Of a DNA stretch of 64,000 nt, positions 1-8,436 are shown piece after piece. The stretch comes from JAKQHY01 sp034429475. Lineage in GTDB: Bacteria > Chloroflexota > Anaerolineae > B4-G1 > SLSP01. Within the stretch, counting starts at the first letter, position 1. The number at the start of each line of letters is the position of its first letter. The stretch spans positions 1-64,000 of the forward strand of contig DAOUGD010000096.1 of NCBI GenBank assembly GCA_034429475.1. Reading direction: 5' to 3'. The notes under the pieces were generated by a model. The model was not told where the DNA came from and did not search any database. It saw nothing but the letters and a program-made list of their open reading frames with translations. Both the position numbers and the translations under genes were made by a program.

Positions 1-112
1 GGGCGGTAGCCCGTCACCGCAAAACCCCCTTTTTACCGGCGGCTTCAGCCGTAGAATCTCCCCGGCAGGCGTGGCCTACCGAGAATGATAAAGCCCTGAA
101 CCCTCTTTCTCC

Positions 113-140
113 TTGCCGAATTTCCTCAACACGTTACAAT
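113..140 (+). promoter_or_regulatory. Probable sigma70 promoter of the glycosyltransferase gene
   Basis: TTGCCG at 113-118 and TACAAT at 135-140 are separated by 16 bases and lie about 37 bases before the GTG start at 177. Positions 1-112 hold no gene that I can recognise; they are GC-rich with several small inverted repeats. Confidence 0.45.
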
Positions 141-176
141 AAACTTCGTTATTAAGCCATCATTGCCCATAAGAGA

Positions 177-908
177 GTGGTCAAAGTGAAAATCAACGTC
201 ATCGTGCCGACCTATAACGAAAAAGAAAACCTCGAGCGTCTCGTCACGCAATTGCTCGCCCTGCCCGTCGCCTGCGAAGTCATCGTCGTAGACGACCACT
301 CGCCTGACGGCACCGGCGTCATTGCCGACCGGCTGGCGGACGAGAACCCGGGCCGCGTCCACGTCGTCCACCGCGCCGGCAAGCTGGGATTGGGCACCGC
401 CTACATCGCCGGCTTCCATCAAGCCATTGCCCTCCACAGCGACCTGGTGGTGACGATGGACGCCGACTTCTCCCATCCCCCTGCCGCCATTCCGCGGATG
501 GTGGACAAGATTGCGACGGGTTACGATCTCGTCATCGGCAGCCGGTATGTACCCGGCGGCCAGGCGGTGGAATGTACGCTCCCCCGCAAAATCCTGAGCT
601 GGGGCGCCAACGCCTTTGCCCGCATCATGCTCGGCCTTAAGGCCCACGACGCCACCGCCGGATTCCGCTGCTACCGCCGCGAAGTCCTGGAATCCATAGA
701 TCTGGACCAAATCTTCTCCAACGGCTACTCCTTCCTGATGGAAATGCTTTACAAAGTCCAACGGAAAGGCTGGAAAGTGGGTGAAGTCCCCATCGTCTTC
801 CTCAACCGGCAGCAGGGCACATCGAAAATTTCGCGCAACGAGATTTACAAAGCCCTGTACACTGTTCTGCGGCTGGCCAAGAAACGCTTCCTAGGACCGG
901 CTGAATGA
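177..908 (+). CDS. Polyprenol monophosphomannose synthase-like family 2 glycosyltransferase
   Basis: This 243-residue protein is a GT-A fold glycosyltransferase that would transfer a sugar (mannose or glucose in known relatives) from a nucleotide sugar to polyprenyl phosphate at the inner face of the membrane. The N-terminus has the family signature VPTYNE at residues 10-15, a DD pair at 39-40 followed by HSPDGT, the metal-binding DAD at 95-97 in MDADFSHPP, and GSRYVPGG at 121-128. There is no C-terminal membrane domain, so it resembles the short soluble Dpm1 type. The start is GTG at 177; a second GTG nine bases downstream is also possible. Its last four bases overlap the start of the methyltransferase gene, so the two are translationally coupled and may act on one surface glycan. 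The exact sugar is not determined. Confidence 0.85.
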   Translation: MVKVKINVIVPTYNEKENLERLVTQLLALPVACEVIVVDDHSPDGTGVIADRLADENPGRVHVVHRAGKLGLGTAYIAGFHQAIALHSDLVVTMDADFSHPPAAIPRMVDKIATGYDLVIGSRYVPGGQAVECTLPRKILSWGANAFARIMLGLKAHDATAGFRCYRREVLESIDLDQIFSNGYSFLMEMLYKVQRKGWKVGEVPIVFLNRQQGTSKISRNEIYKALYTVLRLAKKRFLGPAE

Positions 909-1855
909 CGAAGCCGCCTACCTCCCCCGCCGCTTTGGAGGCCGTCCGTTGCGACCTCTGCGGCGCGGACGATTACGTGGTGCATATCCCCTCAACGCTG
1001 CCCGCAGAGCCAGAAATGCCGGGCGGCGACTGGTCTGCTTATGCCTGCACCAGCGGCGGCTATGGGCGTCACGGCCCGATTGTGCGCTGCAAGCATTGCG
1101 GCCTCGTCTACGCCACACCGCGCCGACATCAAGGCGACGTGCTGGAAATCTACGAAGCGGTTGAAGACCCGCTCTACCTCGAAGAGCGTCAGGGCCGCAT
1201 CCTGACGTTTGAAAATCACCTCAAGCCGATGACGCGCTATACCGGCCCGGCGGATCACCGGCGGCTGCTGGATGTGGGCGCCTACACCGGCGTCTTCGTC
1301 GAAATCGCGCGCCGCCACGAATGGGACGCCTGCGGCGTAGATCCGAGCGCGTGGGCGGTGGCGCAGGCGCAGGCGCAGGGCTTGCCGATGCACCTGGGGA
1401 CGCTGGAAGGCGCGGGGTTTCCGCCCGCCCATTTCAGTGTGGTGACGATGTGGGACGTCATCGAACACGTCCCCTCGCCCTGCCAGACGTTGCGGGCCGC
1501 CTGGGACGTCTTAGAACCCGGCGGCATCCTCGTCGTCCACACGATGGACATTGACAGTCTCTTCTCCCGCCTGATGGGCCGCCGCTGGCCGTGGTACATG
1601 GAAATGCACCTGTTCTACTTCTCGCGGCGCACCCTGGCGGCCATGCTAAAGCAAGTCGGCTTCGACGTGCTGTGGATGGGCGCACAGGGTCGCTACCTCC
1701 AGGCCGGCTACCTTGCCAGCCGCGTGACGGCGCTGCTGCCCTGGCTCGGTCGTCCCATCGAGGCGCTGACCACGCGCCTCAAGCTCCGTGAGCGCCCCTT
1801 GCGCATCAATCTGGGCGACTTGTTCACCACGTATGCTCAAAAGCCCAAAAGTTGA
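905..1855 (+). CDS. Zinc-ribbon class I SAM-dependent methyltransferase
   Basis: A 316-residue methyltransferase with an N-terminal zinc ribbon (C16, C19, C62, C65) followed by a Rossmann methyltransferase domain; the SAM-binding motif I DVGAYTG is at residues 123-129 and an acidic motif, WDVIEHVP, lies later in the domain. This is the Methyltransf_23-like architecture commonly found in sugar or polyketide modification clusters. It overlaps the upstream glycosyltransferase by ATGA, which supports a joint role in making or capping a glycolipid or surface glycan. The methyl acceptor cannot be read from the sequence. Confidence 0.8.
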   Translation: MTKPPTSPAALEAVRCDLCGADDYVVHIPSTLPAEPEMPGGDWSAYACTSGGYGRHGPIVRCKHCGLVYATPRRHQGDVLEIYEAVEDPLYLEERQGRILTFENHLKPMTRYTGPADHRRLLDVGAYTGVFVEIARRHEWDACGVDPSAWAVAQAQAQGLPMHLGTLEGAGFPPAHFSVVTMWDVIEHVPSPCQTLRAAWDVLEPGGILVVHTMDIDSLFSRLMGRRWPWYMEMHLFYFSRRTLAAMLKQVGFDVLWMGAQGRYLQAGYLASRVTALLPWLGRPIEALTTRLKLRERPLRINLGDLFTTYAQKPKS

Positions 1856-1889
1856 AAGTCAAAAGTCGAAAGGTGAAGGTGAACCATTG

Positions 1890-2867
1890 ATGGAACGGGT
1901 ATTTCCCCGCCCTCAAGTGATTGTCAGCCGGTGTTTGGGATTTGCCGCGTGCCGCTACAACGGCGTGCCCATTGCGGATGATTTCGTCAAGCAACTGGCG
2001 ACGCACGTCACCTACCTGCCGGTCTGCCCGGAAGTGGAAATCGGCCTGGGCGCGCCGCGTGACCCGGTGCGGCTGGTGTTGCACGACAACACTGTTCACC
2101 TCTACCAGCCGGCAACCGGCGCCGACGTAACCGAGGCCATGCAAACCTTCAGCGCGACGTACCTGGACGCGCACCCCGACGTGGATGGGGCGATTTTGAT
2201 GGGGCGCTCGCCCTCGTGCGGGATCAAAGAGGTCAAAATCTACGCCAGCGCCGACAAAACCGCGCCGGTGCGGCAAAAGGGCGCGGGGATGTTCGCCGCC
2301 GCCGTGCAACAGCGTTACCCCCATCTGCCGGTGGAAGAGAACGTCCGCTTGCAAAACCTGATCCTGCGCGAGCATTTCCTCACGCGCCTGTTCGCCTGGG
2401 CCGACTTCCGCGCCGTGCGCGCCGCCGGGACGATGCGCGAGCTGGTGCGCTTCCACACGGAACACAAACTGCTGTTGATGGCGTACAGTGAAAGCCGCTA
2501 CCGACTGATGGGGCCGCTGGTCGCCAACCACCAGAAATTGCCGACGGCTGAGGTGCTGGCGGCATACGCAGAGCATCTTGGCGTGGCATTGGCGCGTCCG
2601 CCCCGACGCACCGCCGGCATCAACGTGCTGATGCACGCGCTGGGCTATTTCTCGGAGAAGTTAGCGTCAACGGAGAAAGCCTATTTCCTGGACACGCTGG
2701 ATCAGTACCGGCGGTCGCAGGTGTCTTTGCGCGTACCGGTCAGCCTCATCGGCGCGTGGATTGCGCGATTCGGGGAGCCATATCTGGCGCAGCAGGCGTT
2801 TTTTGCACCCTATCCGACGGATTTGTTGTCGCTCAGTGATTCGGGGAAGGGCCGCGAGGTAGAATAA
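1890..2867 (+). CDS. DUF523/DUF1722 two-domain protein
   Basis: A 325-residue protein with an N-terminal DUF523 domain, which contains conserved cysteines (C15 in VSRCLGF, C21, C46 in PVCPEVE, and a later SPSCGI motif), and a C-terminal all-helical DUF1722 domain beginning near the LTRLFAWADFR segment. In other bacteria this fusion is called YbgA/YbgA-like and its chemistry is unproven; the cysteine set suggests an iron-sulfur or metal site. The reading frame stays open upstream to 1788, but the ATG at 1890 is preferred because it is preceded by a purine-rich AAGGTGAAGGTG ribosome binding region and begins just before the conserved domain. The last codons face the dynamin gene tail to tail. 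Confidence 0.8.
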   Translation: MERVFPRPQVIVSRCLGFAACRYNGVPIADDFVKQLATHVTYLPVCPEVEIGLGAPRDPVRLVLHDNTVHLYQPATGADVTEAMQTFSATYLDAHPDVDGAILMGRSPSCGIKEVKIYASADKTAPVRQKGAGMFAAAVQQRYPHLPVEENVRLQNLILREHFLTRLFAWADFRAVRAAGTMRELVRFHTEHKLLLMAYSESRYRLMGPLVANHQKLPTAEVLAAYAEHLGVALARPPRRTAGINVLMHALGYFSEKLASTEKAYFLDTLDQYRRSQVSLRVPVSLIGAWIARFGEPYLAQQAFFAPYPTDLLSLSDSGKGREVE

Positions 2868-2890
2868 AAGTCACATCACCACGCGGCTAC

Positions 2891-2917
2891 AATCTGCTTA
2901 ATCCGCTCAATCTGTTG
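2891..2917. repeat. Three 9-bp tandem units of the AATCTGCTT family
   Basis: Units AATCTGCTT, AATCCGCTC and AATCTGTTG stand in direct tandem between two convergent genes. Only one arm is present here. The same unit in both orientations recurs at 19389, 31794 and 51883. Confidence 0.75.
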
Positions 2918-2948
2918 ATAAAAAAGTGGACGCTTACAGGGCGTCCAC
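2918..2948 (-). terminator. Rho-independent terminator overlapping the end of the dynamin gene
   Basis: On the minus strand GTGGACGC (2948-2941) pairs with GCGTCCAC (2933-2926) and is followed by a run of T residues. The loop CCTGTAA contains the stop codon of the dynamin-like gene, so the left half of the stem is coding sequence. Confidence 0.75.
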
Positions 2949-4664
2949 TTCCAGTTTTTGTCGTTCCAGCCAATTTTGGATGCTGACGAACTCCGCGCGG
3001 GTATCTTCGAGATATTTCCGCTCCGACCGGATGAAGCGCGTGTAGGGGGAAATGGTGTCGTTGATGCCATCCAGCGCGCGCTTCAATTCCCGCTCAAACT
3101 GGTCGGTCAACGTCTGGATGAGTTGCGCCCGCACCGCCGCAATCTTCTCATGCAGTTCCTTCTTCACCCGGCGCTTCTGGGTGGGGATGACCAACAGGCC
3201 CAACACCGCCATCACGCTGGCCGCCAGGATGCCGGTCACGTCCGCGGCCGTCGTCGCCACAATCGCCGCCCCGATGCCGATGGCGCCCACTTCCACCGCC
3301 GCCGTCTCCGCCACGGCAATCTGTAACGACTCCGCCACCCGCACCGACTCGTAAGTCTTGTCGTAGTTCTCCAACACCCGCTCGGCGGCGTGGCTGACCG
3401 TCTCAATCAGGCGCGAACGGTCGTACTCAAATGCGCTGCCAATTTGTCCCACGATCCGCTCGGCATGCTTTTCACGCCGGCTATTGATGTGTGCCATCAC
3501 CGCCTGCCACTGCGTCAGATTGCTGGCAACCAGCCAGTCAATCATGCTATTGACGCGCTCGGCAATCGTCTCCGGGGCGTCGCCCACCACCTCGCACGCG
3601 AAAGCTTCTTGCAGCTTGCTTTTGTTGATCAAGTCCGGAAGATGGGTCAGGCGCATCGTCGCATCAAAATATGTGATACCCCGACCCTCGAATTCGTGCA
3701 GCACGTTGTCTACGTCGGCCAGGCGAAACCGGAACTCGCGGGACATATCCTCGCGGTAGACCTCTAACTGCCGGTCCACGTCGGACATCACCTGGAAGTC
3801 CTCCTGCAACAGCGTCAGCCGCCGGTCAATCACCGCCACGTATTTTTCGATGAGGTGCATTCCCACGCCCAACGGATTGCTCAATTTTAGTCGGATGCGT
3901 TCCTGGGCATCCAGGGTGGTGAGGACGTAATCTTCCAGCACGGGAAGGCGGCTGCGGGTCAACAATTCCACGTCACCATTCTGGCGGGCCTGAAATGCCA
4001 GTTTCGCCGAAATGGGAAAAACCTCCGGGGTGAAATCCAACAGCGCCTGCATATTCGCTTTGATGAAATCCTCAATGCGCTCGATGTCCGCCGGATTATC
4101 CAGGATGTCAATCTTGTTTAACACTACCACAACTTTCTTCCCCCACTGGCGGATGCGTTCCAGGAACGCCCGCTCGCTTTCAGTGAAGGGACGGTCTACC
4201 GAAGTGACAAACAACACCATATCCGAACGCGGAATGAATTCCTGAGTCAACGCCTCATGTTCGCGGTTGATTGCGTTGGTGCCAGGCGTATCCACAATGT
4301 CAATCTCCCGCAAAATCGAGGCCGGGACGGTGAACACGTCCACGCCCGGTTCCACGGCCACCCGCTCAAACTCATCGCCGTGCTTGAGAAGGTTGATCCG
4401 GCTGGTGGTCGGCGTGACACCCTCTTCCAGGAAACGCTGCCCGAACAACGCATTGAGAAAAGCGCTCTTCCCCGCGTTAAATTCCCCTACGACCACCAAC
4501 AAGAACAGTTCATCCAGTTGGCGGATGGAGTTTTCCAGGGCTTCCCGGTCTTCAACCGTCGCCGAGAACCGGGCCAGCGAAATTTGCAAACTCGTCAACC
4601 AATGCCGTTCCACGGCGACCAGCGTTTCCTGCGTGTCATTTAAGATTTTACGTGTTACCGTCAT
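2934..4664 (-). CDS. Bacterial dynamin-like GTPase
   Basis: A 576-residue large GTPase of the dynamin superfamily, expected to bind and remodel membranes. The GTPase motifs are clear: G1 GEFNAGKS at residues 60-67, a G2 threonine in TPTTSRI near 84-90, G3 DTPG at 125-128 and G4 NKID at 183-186. A long helical region follows, then a hydrophobic stretch rich in Ala, Gly and Ile near residues 470-515, which fits a membrane-inserting paddle, and a final coiled-coil segment. The open frame extends to 4736, but ATG at 4664 has GGAG seven bases upstream and begins at the usual point, so I take it as the start. A terminator closes the gene. It occurs singly, whereas many bacterial dynamins come as adjacent pairs. 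Confidence 0.85.
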   Translation of the reverse strand: MTVTRKILNDTQETLVAVERHWLTSLQISLARFSATVEDREALENSIRQLDELFLLVVVGEFNAGKSAFLNALFGQRFLEEGVTPTTSRINLLKHGDEFERVAVEPGVDVFTVPASILREIDIVDTPGTNAINREHEALTQEFIPRSDMVLFVTSVDRPFTESERAFLERIRQWGKKVVVVLNKIDILDNPADIERIEDFIKANMQALLDFTPEVFPISAKLAFQARQNGDVELLTRSRLPVLEDYVLTTLDAQERIRLKLSNPLGVGMHLIEKYVAVIDRRLTLLQEDFQVMSDVDRQLEVYREDMSREFRFRLADVDNVLHEFEGRGITYFDATMRLTHLPDLINKSKLQEAFACEVVGDAPETIAERVNSMIDWLVASNLTQWQAVMAHINSRREKHAERIVGQIGSAFEYDRSRLIETVSHAAERVLENYDKTYESVRVAESLQIAVAETAAVEVGAIGIGAAIVATTAADVTGILAASVMAVLGLLVIPTQKRRVKKELHEKIAAVRAQLIQTLTDQFERELKRALDGINDTISPYTRFIRSERKYLEDTRAEFVSIQNWLERQKLEVDAL

Positions 4665-4756
4665 AAACCATCTCCAAGGCACCCTTCTGAAATTGCTTTC
4701 TCCAAGTATGGCCTTATCTGCGAAAAAAGCAAGCATCCCGACCGATGAGCCTTTTT

Positions 4757-5839
4757 CTACGCCCGCCAGACTTCGCGGCCCAGCCCCAGCGTGAAGTCCA
4801 CGTCCAGCCAGGCGGACGCCAGCGGACGCGCGATCCCGTCGGCGCCTGTGTGCAGGCCCAGGCGCTTGACCACCGGATGGCTGACCAGCTCGGTGAACGT
4901 CAGCGCATAGCCGGATTGCAATGCTCCCCCGCCCCGAAACGCCGTGACCCGCAGCGGCGCTTCGATGACCGCTTGATAGCAGGCTTTGGTGGGATCGGCG
5001 GCGTCCCGGAATTGCTTGAGGAACACCAACGGCGTCGCCTCAAGCTGCGTGAGCCACGCGGCCGCCGGCGGCGCGCCCAGCGCAGCGGCCTTGTCTTCGG
5101 CCCACACGTCCAACAACTGGCGGATGAGCGCGCTGCGCGCCGCATCCCACGTCGTCCAATCGCCGGGAAGCGCGCCCTCCGTCGTATCGAGCGCGCGGGC
5201 GGCAAGCAGCCGGCGCAGCTTCCCCTCCGCCTCCGGGCCGGAAGCCTCAAAGCCCCACACGTCCACCGTGAACTCCGGCCAGGAAGCCGCTCCGGCCGGA
5301 TCAAACGGGGTCGCACTCTCCAGCGCGGCCCACGTCTTGGCGAAACCATACACCTCGCGCCCGGCGGCGATGGCGTAGGGATTGTCCACAAACAGATAGG
5401 GCAGCAGCCACGCGATATGATCCGGCGTCTTGACGCCCGCGATGCTTTTGTGCGCGATCAATGGAATCCACAGCCCCACCTCTGTCTCGTGGAGCCAGCC
5501 CATCTCCCGGTCGCGCTCATCCAGCGATTGGATTTGCATATCGGCGTACACCAGCAGGGCGTAAGGGCCAAAGGGCGCGTAAGCCACCGCGTGATCAGAC
5601 GGTTCATTGAGCGAGGCGTCGCACCCCTCGCGCAGCGCCGCCGCATCCGCCGCGAGCAAAAACGCGGCAATGTGCGCGTTGCGCTGCTCATAGGGGCCGC
5701 GGAACACCCCCGCGCCCGCCCCTGCCTCCACATAATCTGGCGGCGGTGCCGGGGTTTTCGCCGGGCCACAGCCAACCAGCCATGCGCCCAGCGTCGCCCC
5801 CGCCGCCCCCAAAAACCCGCGCCGACTCACTTTTCCCAT
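4757..5839 (-). CDS. Acetoacetate decarboxylase-like protein with Tat signal and lipobox
   Basis: A 360-residue protein. The N-terminus has a twin-arginine motif (SRRGFL, residues 5-10) and a hydrophobic stretch ending in LVGC with cysteine 24, so it is probably a Tat-exported lipoprotein. The core resembles acetoacetate decarboxylase: a VDNPYAIAAGREVYGFAKTW segment aligns with the family active site, with lysine 168 at the position of the Schiff-base lysine. The protein is longer than the roughly 245-residue classical enzyme and its export is unusual for a metabolic decarboxylase, so substrate and even reaction are open. I choose ATG 5839 because the upstream in-frame codons are simply translated heptamer repeat. 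The region before the start has no good Shine-Dalgarno sequence. Confidence 0.65.
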   Translation of the reverse strand: MGKVSRRGFLGAAGATLGAWLVGCGPAKTPAPPPDYVEAGAGAGVFRGPYEQRNAHIAAFLLAADAAALREGCDASLNEPSDHAVAYAPFGPYALLVYADMQIQSLDERDREMGWLHETEVGLWIPLIAHKSIAGVKTPDHIAWLLPYLFVDNPYAIAAGREVYGFAKTWAALESATPFDPAGAASWPEFTVDVWGFEASGPEAEGKLRRLLAARALDTTEGALPGDWTTWDAARSALIRQLLDVWAEDKAAALGAPPAAAWLTQLEATPLVFLKQFRDAADPTKACYQAVIEAPLRVTAFRGGGALQSGYALTFTELVSHPVVKRLGLHTGADGIARPLASAWLDVDFTLGLGREVWRA

Positions 5840-5846
5840 CGTCTTT

Positions 5847-5951
5847 AGTCCATAGTCCGTAGTCCGCAGTCCGCAATTCACAATTCGTAATTCGTAATTC
5901 GTAATTCGCAACTCGCAACTCGCAATTCGCAATTCGCAACTCGCAACTCGC
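5847..5951. repeat. Tandem array of fifteen imperfect 7-bp units
   Basis: The tract reads in plus-strand heptamers: AGTCCAT, AGTCCGT, AGTCCGC twice, AATTCAC, AATTCGT three times, AATTCGC, AACTCGC twice, AATTCGC twice and AACTCGC twice. It starts 7 bases upstream of the start codon at 5839 and ends 2 bases before the stop of the MFS gene, so it fills the whole gap. The gradient from AGTCC to AATTC to AACTC units suggests stepwise slippage. It resembles the heptamer STRR repeats known from cyanobacteria in design, not in sequence. Confidence 0.9.
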
Positions 5952-5953
5952 AA

Positions 5954-7158
5954 TCAGACCAATCCCACCGCCTCCGCGCAGCTTGGCCCCGGCTCGTCCG
6001 GCAGTGCGGCCAGATACCGCCGCGTGTAGGGGATCAACGCGGCGACAATGACCGCCCCCAGCGCGCCGGGCGCCCACGCGCCCAGGCTCTGAATCAGCCA
6101 GCCGCCCAGCGAGGGAGAAATAATCCGCGCCAAGCTCGCCAACGCGGCAGATAGTCCCAGCGTGCCGCCCACCTCTTCCGAGTACACCACCTTCGTGAGC
6201 AGGCTGTTGGTGACGATGTTGAGCACGCCCGACGCCAACGAGAGCGGAATCAGCACGACCAATAGCACCCACAGCGTCGGCGCGAGCGCCCAGCCCAGCA
6301 GCGACGCGGACAGCAGCACCACACCCCAAAACGTGAGCGTCTTCTCGCTAAACCGTTTGGTCAAGGCGCCGATGGCCCCACCCTGGAGAATCACGACGAT
6401 CACGCCCACGTAAGTCAACACGTAGCTGGTTTCTTGGGCATTGAGCTTCAAGCGGGCAATAGCGTAGAGGGAGAAGACCGTCTCGAACATCGTAAACGCC
6501 AGGCCGTAGAACAGGCGCAGGTTCAGCAGCGGGCCGACGCACTTCCGCCGCAGCGCGTTGAATAAGGCGCGCGCCGTGAACGCGGTGCGAGGGCTGCCGC
6601 GCGGCGTTCCGGCGAAAGCGACTCCGGCAACCACAGCCACACGCCCACCAGATTCAACGCGGCTAGCCCCGCCGCGAGGAATGCTGGAAGCGCATAGTTC
6701 TCTCCCCGGCTCAACATGCCGCCCAGCGCCGGGCCGATGATGAAGCCCAGGCCAAACGCCGCCCCGATCAACCCCATCCCTTTCGCGCGATTTTGCTCGT
6801 CGGTCACGTCAGTGATGTACGCCTGCGCCAGCGAGATGTTGCCGCCGAGAAAGCCATCCACGATGCGGCTGAGAAACAACAGGGCCAGCGAATTGGCAAA
6901 TCCCAGCAGGAGAAACCCCGCCACCGTCCCCAAAATGCAGAGCAGCAACAGCGGCCGCCGCCCGTAACGATCAGAAAGCCGCCCGATCACCGGCGCGCCC
7001 AACAGTTGCGTCACCGCGTTGGCCGAAAGCAGCAGACCCACCACCACCGGCGTCGCCCCGAACGACTCGGCGTAATATGGTAGCAGCGGCAGGATCAGGC
7101 TGAAGCCCAGGATATCCACGAAGACAAACAGAAAAAGCAGGCTTAGTTGACGTTTCAT
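5954..7158 (-). pseudogene. MFS transporter interrupted by a frameshift
   Basis: Two overlapping frames together make one major facilitator protein of about 395 residues. The first (start 7158, KRQLSLLFLFVFVDILGF) carries helices 1-6 with the GRLSDRYGRRPLL motif between helices 2 and 3 and ends in the loop LPESLSPERRAA. The second resumes at SPRTAFTARALFNALR and carries helices 7-12 to the stop at 5954. The frame change lies near 6590-6610 in the central cytoplasmic loop. The architecture is that of the tetracycline/multidrug type (TetA-like). It is either a real recent inactivation, a sequencing or assembly error in a GC-rich loop, or two half-transporters; the first two are more likely. Both halves otherwise look intact. 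Confidence 0.75.
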
Positions 7159-7168
7159 GCGATCTTCC

Positions 7169-8149
7169 TTAGCGACGGTGGCCCTTGGGGGGAACCGCCT
7201 GCAAGCTGACCTTATCCAACGCGGCGACTTCGTCCGCGTTGAGCCGCCAGCCGAGCGCGCCTGCGTTGGAGACGGCCTGCCGCGCGTTCTTGGCGCCGGG
7301 GATGGGGACGGCGCCCTTGCAGATGAGCCAGTTGAGCGCGACCTGCGCCGGCGTCTTGTCGCCGTGCGCCGCCCCGATTTCGCGCATCAAAGCGAGCAAA
7401 GGCTGCACGTTTGCCAGGTACTCGCGGTTGTAAATCCCCTTGCGCATCCCCGGCGGGGGATTGTCGGGCGTGTACTTGCCGGCGAGGATGCCTTTTTCCA
7501 GTGGGCTGTAGGCGATCAGGGTGACGTTGAGATCGCGGCAGGTTTGCAGCACGCCGTCAAATTCGGGGTCGCGGTGGAGCAGACTGTAGAAGACCTGATT
7601 GGAGGCCAACGGGACGCAGCGCTTTGCCAGCGCATTATGCGCGCGTCCCATCTGCGCCATGCTGTAGTTGGAGACGCCGACGGCGCGGATCAGGCCCGCT
7701 TCTACCGCGTCCGCCATCGCCCCCATCCACGTCTCCACGGGGACAGGCGGGAAGGGGAAATGCATCTGGTACAAATCCACCCGCGCCATCCCCAACCGTG
7801 CGAGGCTGTGCCGCAGCGCACGGCGCAAGGCGCGCCGGGTCAGCCGCCATGGGAACGGGAAGAATTTGGAGGCGGTGACGACCGCCTGTCCCGATTCGCG
7901 CACGAAACGCCCCAGGAAGCGTTCTGACCGCCCCAGGCCGTACACTTCCGCCGTGTCGAAGAAATTGACGCCGGCGGCCACCGTCTCGTCAAACGCCGCA
8001 CGGATGTCGGCGTCGTTATAATTGCCGGCCTTGCCGTAGCCCCACATCACCGCGTCGCCCCAGGCCCACGTGCCGATCCCCAAGGGAGAAATCGCTATAT
8101 CCGTCGCGCCCAAGGAGACGCGATCCGTCGCCAATACTGTTGTTGTCAT
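7169..8149 (-). CDS. Aldo/keto reductase
   Basis: A 326-residue NADPH-dependent oxidoreductase with a TIM barrel. Visible family features are the GIGTWAWGD start of the barrel, the catalytic Asp and Tyr in NFFDTAEVYG, the catalytic Lys in VVTASKFFP, the His in YQMHFP and the cofactor-binding GAKNARQ near the C-terminus. The frame opens at a TTG at 8164, but the ATG at 8149 has GGGAG eight bases upstream and is preferred. It ends 11 bases before the start of the MFS gene, so MFS lies downstream in the same operon. The substrate is unknown. Confidence 0.85.
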   Translation of the reverse strand: MTTTVLATDRVSLGATDIAISPLGIGTWAWGDAVMWGYGKAGNYNDADIRAAFDETVAAGVNFFDTAEVYGLGRSERFLGRFVRESGQAVVTASKFFPFPWRLTRRALRRALRHSLARLGMARVDLYQMHFPFPPVPVETWMGAMADAVEAGLIRAVGVSNYSMAQMGRAHNALAKRCVPLASNQVFYSLLHRDPEFDGVLQTCRDLNVTLIAYSPLEKGILAGKYTPDNPPPGMRKGIYNREYLANVQPLLALMREIGAAHGDKTPAQVALNWLICKGAVPIPGAKNARQAVSNAGALGWRLNADEVAALDKVSLQAVPPKGHRR

Positions 8150-8202
8150 ATCCCCAGCTCCCAAATGAATTGTTTGGACATCAAAACGCTTGAACGTTGC
8201 AA

Positions 8203-8219
8203 CATTCAGAATTATAGCA
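8203..8219 (-). promoter_or_regulatory. Extended -10 promoter for the aldo/keto reductase
   Basis: On the minus strand the sequence TGCTATAAT (8219-8211) forms a TGn extended -10 element about 62 bases before the start codon. No convincing -35 box is present, as expected for this class. Confidence 0.4.
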
Positions 8220-8249
8220 TACCCTCAAATACTATGGATTTAACATCAC

Positions 8250-8278
8250 TTGCACTTTCCCCTAGAGTATGCTAAGAT
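8250..8278 (+). promoter_or_regulatory. Probable sigma70 promoter of the PIN-TRAM gene
   Basis: TTGCAC at 8250-8255 and TAAGAT at 8273-8278 are spaced by 17 bases. The predicted transcript would have a leader of about 150 bases before the ATG at 8437, in which I see no known riboswitch. Confidence 0.45.
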
Positions 8279-8436
8279 GTATCTGAAATGGCGGGGTTAT
8301 CTATTCAAACAACAATGTTTTTGAATAACTTAATTATGTTCTTGGTTTTTATGTATCTACGGTTGAATAAGATGGGGTTTTATCCTTGGGCGGCCCACAT
8401 CGGTCGCCCACAGTTTTTATTTGGGGAGAAATTATT

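Noticed and set aside
1..176. Possible structured RNA at the left edge
   Set aside because: Several small inverted repeats exist but they do not fit any riboswitch or tRNA that I know; only a promoter is supported.
5847..5951. CRISPR array
   Set aside because: Units are 7 bp without spacers and no cas genes are near.
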